Source: JAHEFT01 sp964443145
Lineage (GTDB): Bacteria; Pseudomonadota; Gammaproteobacteria; Xanthomonadales; SZUA-36
Length of the DNA: 64,000 bases
Direction: 5' to 3'
Assembly: GCA_964443145.1 (NCBI GenBank)
Contig: CAYUBS010000002.1
Coordinates: forward strand, 1 to 64,000
The notes below the pieces were generated by a model that saw nothing but the letters and a program-made list of their open reading frames with translations, did not search any database and was not told the origin of the DNA. Shown one piece after another: positions 62,901 through 64,000 of this stretch; position 1 is the first letter of the stretch, and each line of letters starts with the position of its first letter. Made by a program: the position numbers and the translations under genes.

Positions 62901-64000
62901 TTCGATCCGCATTATGCACCCGCCTATTATGAAGATACCGACCTGGCGTTCCGGATACGGTCGAAAGGCCTCAAAGTACGCCTCCAGCCGAGGGCGGTCA
63001 TCGTTCACCATGAGGGGATCACCTCGGGTACTGATATCAATGAAGGCGCCAAGCGTTACCAGGCCGTTAACCGCGAGAAATTCCTCGAACGCTGGAATTC
63101 CGAACTGGCCTCCTACCCCGAGCCAATCCACGACCCGGACAACGGCAGCGAAATCCGCCGCGCGCGTGATCACCGCCTTAAAGGACGGGTACTGATCATT
63201 GATGCGTACACCCCTGAGCCGGATCAGGACTCAGGCAGCGTCCGTCTTTGTTACCTGATGGACTGCCTGATTGAACTGGGCTACGGCGTGACCTTCATGG
63301 CCGATAACAGAACCCATGCGGGCCGTTATACAACAGCGCTGCAACAGGCGGGTGTGGAGGTGGTTTACGACCCCTGGACGGAATCACTACCGGTATTTTT
63401 CCGCGAGCGGGGGAATGAATTTGACTTCGTGCTGATCAGCCGTCACTACGTGGCCTCAAACTACGTTTCCCAGATCCGGCGCTACTGCCCCCGGGCCAGG
63501 TTCATTTTTGATACGGTCGACCTGCACTACCTGCGCGAAGAGCGTATGGCGGAGCTGGAAAGTAACCCGGCGCTAAAAACCAGCGCCGCCCAGACCCGAA
63601 GGTCAGAACTGGCTGTCATCAACGCTGCTGATGCAACACTGGTCGTCAGCCCGGTGGAAAAGACCGTACTGGCGGAGTCTGCGCCCGGGGCTAAAGTCCA
63701 CGTGATTTCCAACATCCACGCAGTCACCGGCAGCAAACGTCCTTTCGCCGAACGCAAAGATATTTTCTTCGTCGGTGGCTACCAACACCCGCCCAATATA
63801 GATGCTGCGCAATGGTTCGTCAGCGAAATCTGGCCACTGATTCATGAGCAGGAACCCGACATGACCTTTCATCTGATCGGCAGCAAGGCTCCCGAACAGA
63901 TTCGCGCGCTACACGGCGACGGCGTACATTTTCACGGCTTCGTCAAAACGCTGGACCCCTGGCTGGATGGCTGCAGACTTGCGGTTGCGCCACTTCGCTA
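59961..64000 (+). CDS. Giant multidomain glycosyltransferase (GT4, coiled coil, GT2, GT4), 3' end outside window
   Basis: 1,346 codons are open, with no stop, to the right edge. Domains by rough residue: 1-600 GT4-like (HSWGGGVAKWVE at 220; RVVIPGRIQAGKGQQLLLEA at 445; FSYTLSEMQQLDIPVIATRV at 525); 620-710 coiled coil; a WRWTRPFRVLG segment at 720; GT2 at 805-1045 (VSIIIPVYNKW, VVDDQSSDET, MLNNDTQVLEGW, YYEDTDLAFRIRSKG); and from 1075 a second GT4 (VLIIDAYTPEPDQDSGSVR; FFVGGYQHPPNIDAAQWF). Start 59961 or in-frame ATG 59931. It should build a repeat or outer-core glycan. No membrane segment is seen. Confidence 0.88.
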   Translation, partial: MTTTLPDHQNEPNSLGKLLSQHCVQCPGLPLLLLGKGIAVPDSFKAAICSLLEQVQATNPGPVVLTVLSNSVPDLNPFAGLAIAPVDVPDSDQLASLVNLLAPGEITEWNDWPDHCILVSAQAAQALSAADTSSGNALLRLQEAGGRLLLADSVFLHDPSNKLFQSDTLQPHEQQRPSAWGQLRERLGQWLQLQNSPHPMDWAPLAADFRKTKKPVTLHITHSWGGGVAKWVESFIEADDSGVNLQLCAEGPQSGKGYGQCLALYLGNQLETPVARWWLQPPIQSTVREHAQYRTVLLEIQQRYGIGRVMVSSLIGHSLEALSTGLPTLQVLHDFYPLWPLLGIHPGHYPGNMPGERLTKALQEHELLPGFRDRDTAGWQLLGQQWRECIKNNAVRTVAPSQSVADLLSDLDPGWSGMGTQIIPHGLPELPGNIPVLPRDREDGRLRVVIPGRIQAGKGQQLLLEALPEITRFAHVYLLGAGKEGEVFFGKSGVDVIIQYRREDLRGLLATIGPHVAGLLSIVPETFSYTLSEMQQLDIPVIATRVGSLAERVRHGETGWLIEPDAGALVEKLRALASNRDEIQAVRDNLADVSLSGTTQMVGQYQALCEPLSATRGLTTAQSPDRAQAAALAFQKTELTTEKRQLAKQAESLQAEVEKRSSWAEDSEKSRLEEVERRISWVAQLEEQLEHEQAAHRQTNQHLEDLRTIHDWVLATASWRWTRPFRVLGRVFKNLKQARAYNPLRWPLLLSQLVRTLSTDGLSGALNRSQSSQAKHHKPEIPAAADIESIGDPEAPSAFPDVEDPDVSIIIPVYNKWLYSAACLRSLAEIACKTSFEVIVVDDQSSDETPDRLEQVKGLTNLRNKQNLGFVGSCNRGAEAARGRYVVMLNNDTQVLEGWLDALLETFKRHPDTGMAGASLVYPDGTLQEAGGIIFRDGSGWNYGKGDNPERPEYHYSREVDYCSGACIMLETALFRELGGFDPHYAPAYYEDTDLAFRIRSKGLKVRLQPRAVIVHHEGITSGTDINEGAKRYQAVNREKFLERWNSELASYPEPIHDPDNGSEIRRARDHRLKGRVLIIDAYTPEPDQDSGSVRLCYLMDCLIELGYGVTFMADNRTHAGRYTTALQQAGVEVVYDPWTESLPVFFRERGNEFDFVLISRHYVASNYVSQIRRYCPRARFIFDTVDLHYLREERMAELESNPALKTSAAQTRRSELAVINAADATLVVSPVEKTVLAESAPGAKVHVISNIHAVTGSKRPFAERKDIFFVGGYQHPPNIDAAQWFVSEIWPLIHEQEPDMTFHLIGSKAPEQIRALHGDGVHFHGFVKTLDPWLDGCRLAVAPLR

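Noticed and set aside
1..64000. tRNA genes, CRISPR arrays, insertion sequences, prophage or riboswitch
   Set aside because: Reading the gaps on both strands showed no cloverleaf-like segment, regular spaced repeats, transposase or integrase, and no leader long enough for a known riboswitch; a covariance-model search would be needed to exclude small RNAs.

Overview
The window reads as a draft chromosomal segment of a Gammaproteobacterium. It is densely packed with housekeeping genes, and by eye the GC content is in the mid-to-high fifties. Several gene orders point to the class: ibaG-murA; kdsD-kdsC-lptC-lptA-lptB-rpoN-hpf-ptsN; pyrG-kdsA-eno-ftsB-ispD-ispF-truD; and purM-purN opposite DUF2066-permease-hda. 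The run ptsN-hprK-rapZ-EIIA-HPr-EI-mgtE, with HPr kinase present, resembles the order known from Xanthomonas-like and other early-branching lineages rather than Escherichia or Pseudomonas. Genus cannot be assigned. A run of 100 Ns at 10290-10389 shows this is a scaffolded draft or metagenome assembly.

Layout, left to right. 1-1183 is the 5' part of an exported penicillin-acylase-family enzyme (minus strand, cut by the window edge). 1278-5902 is a four-gene GldA/F/G-like ABC transporter operon ending in a DUF4340 gene. 6059-9867 holds an aspartoacylase-like hydrolase, a PspB-like small protein, a DesK/NarL-type two-component pair and an uncharacterised HExxH protein. 9873-16793 is one long minus-strand run (pyrG to truD plus an FHA-domain membrane protein) broken by the assembly gap. 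16955-22662 carries parE and parC, separated by an NTF2-like gene and nnrS. 22688-28030 is the SUF iron-sulfur operon under a SufR/IscR-type regulator. It lies divergent from amgK-murU (MurNAc recycling), which is followed by an orphan lipoprotein with its own promoter.

31614-36246 holds hda, an AI-2E-type permease and a DUF2066 gene divergent from purM-purN. 36265-39340 has an M48 protease lipoprotein convergent with murA and ibaG. 39441-51944 is a near-continuous plus-strand block covering a cation exchanger, Kdo synthesis, the Lpt LPS-export genes, rpoN, hpf, the whole PTS-Ntr phosphorelay with HprK, and mgtE. 51962-64000 holds two very large multidomain glycosyltransferases flanking tsaB, a DinG/YoaA helicase, a TPR lipoprotein (probable LpoP) and PBP1B. 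The second glycosyltransferase runs off the right edge.

Most of the window serves the envelope: Kdo and LPS export, peptidoglycan precursors (murA), synthesis (PBP1B with its likely activator), recycling (amgK-murU), division (ftsB) and surface glycans. The nitrogen PTS and sigma-54 are embedded in the same block. I found no tRNA, rRNA, CRISPR array, insertion sequence or prophage, and no gene-free stretch over 300 bases; the longest are 5903-6058, 16794-16954 and 45238-45423. The least explained items are the giant glycosyltransferases, the 588-residue lipoprotein, the HExxH protein, and the NTF2-like/nnrS pair between the two topoisomerase IV genes.
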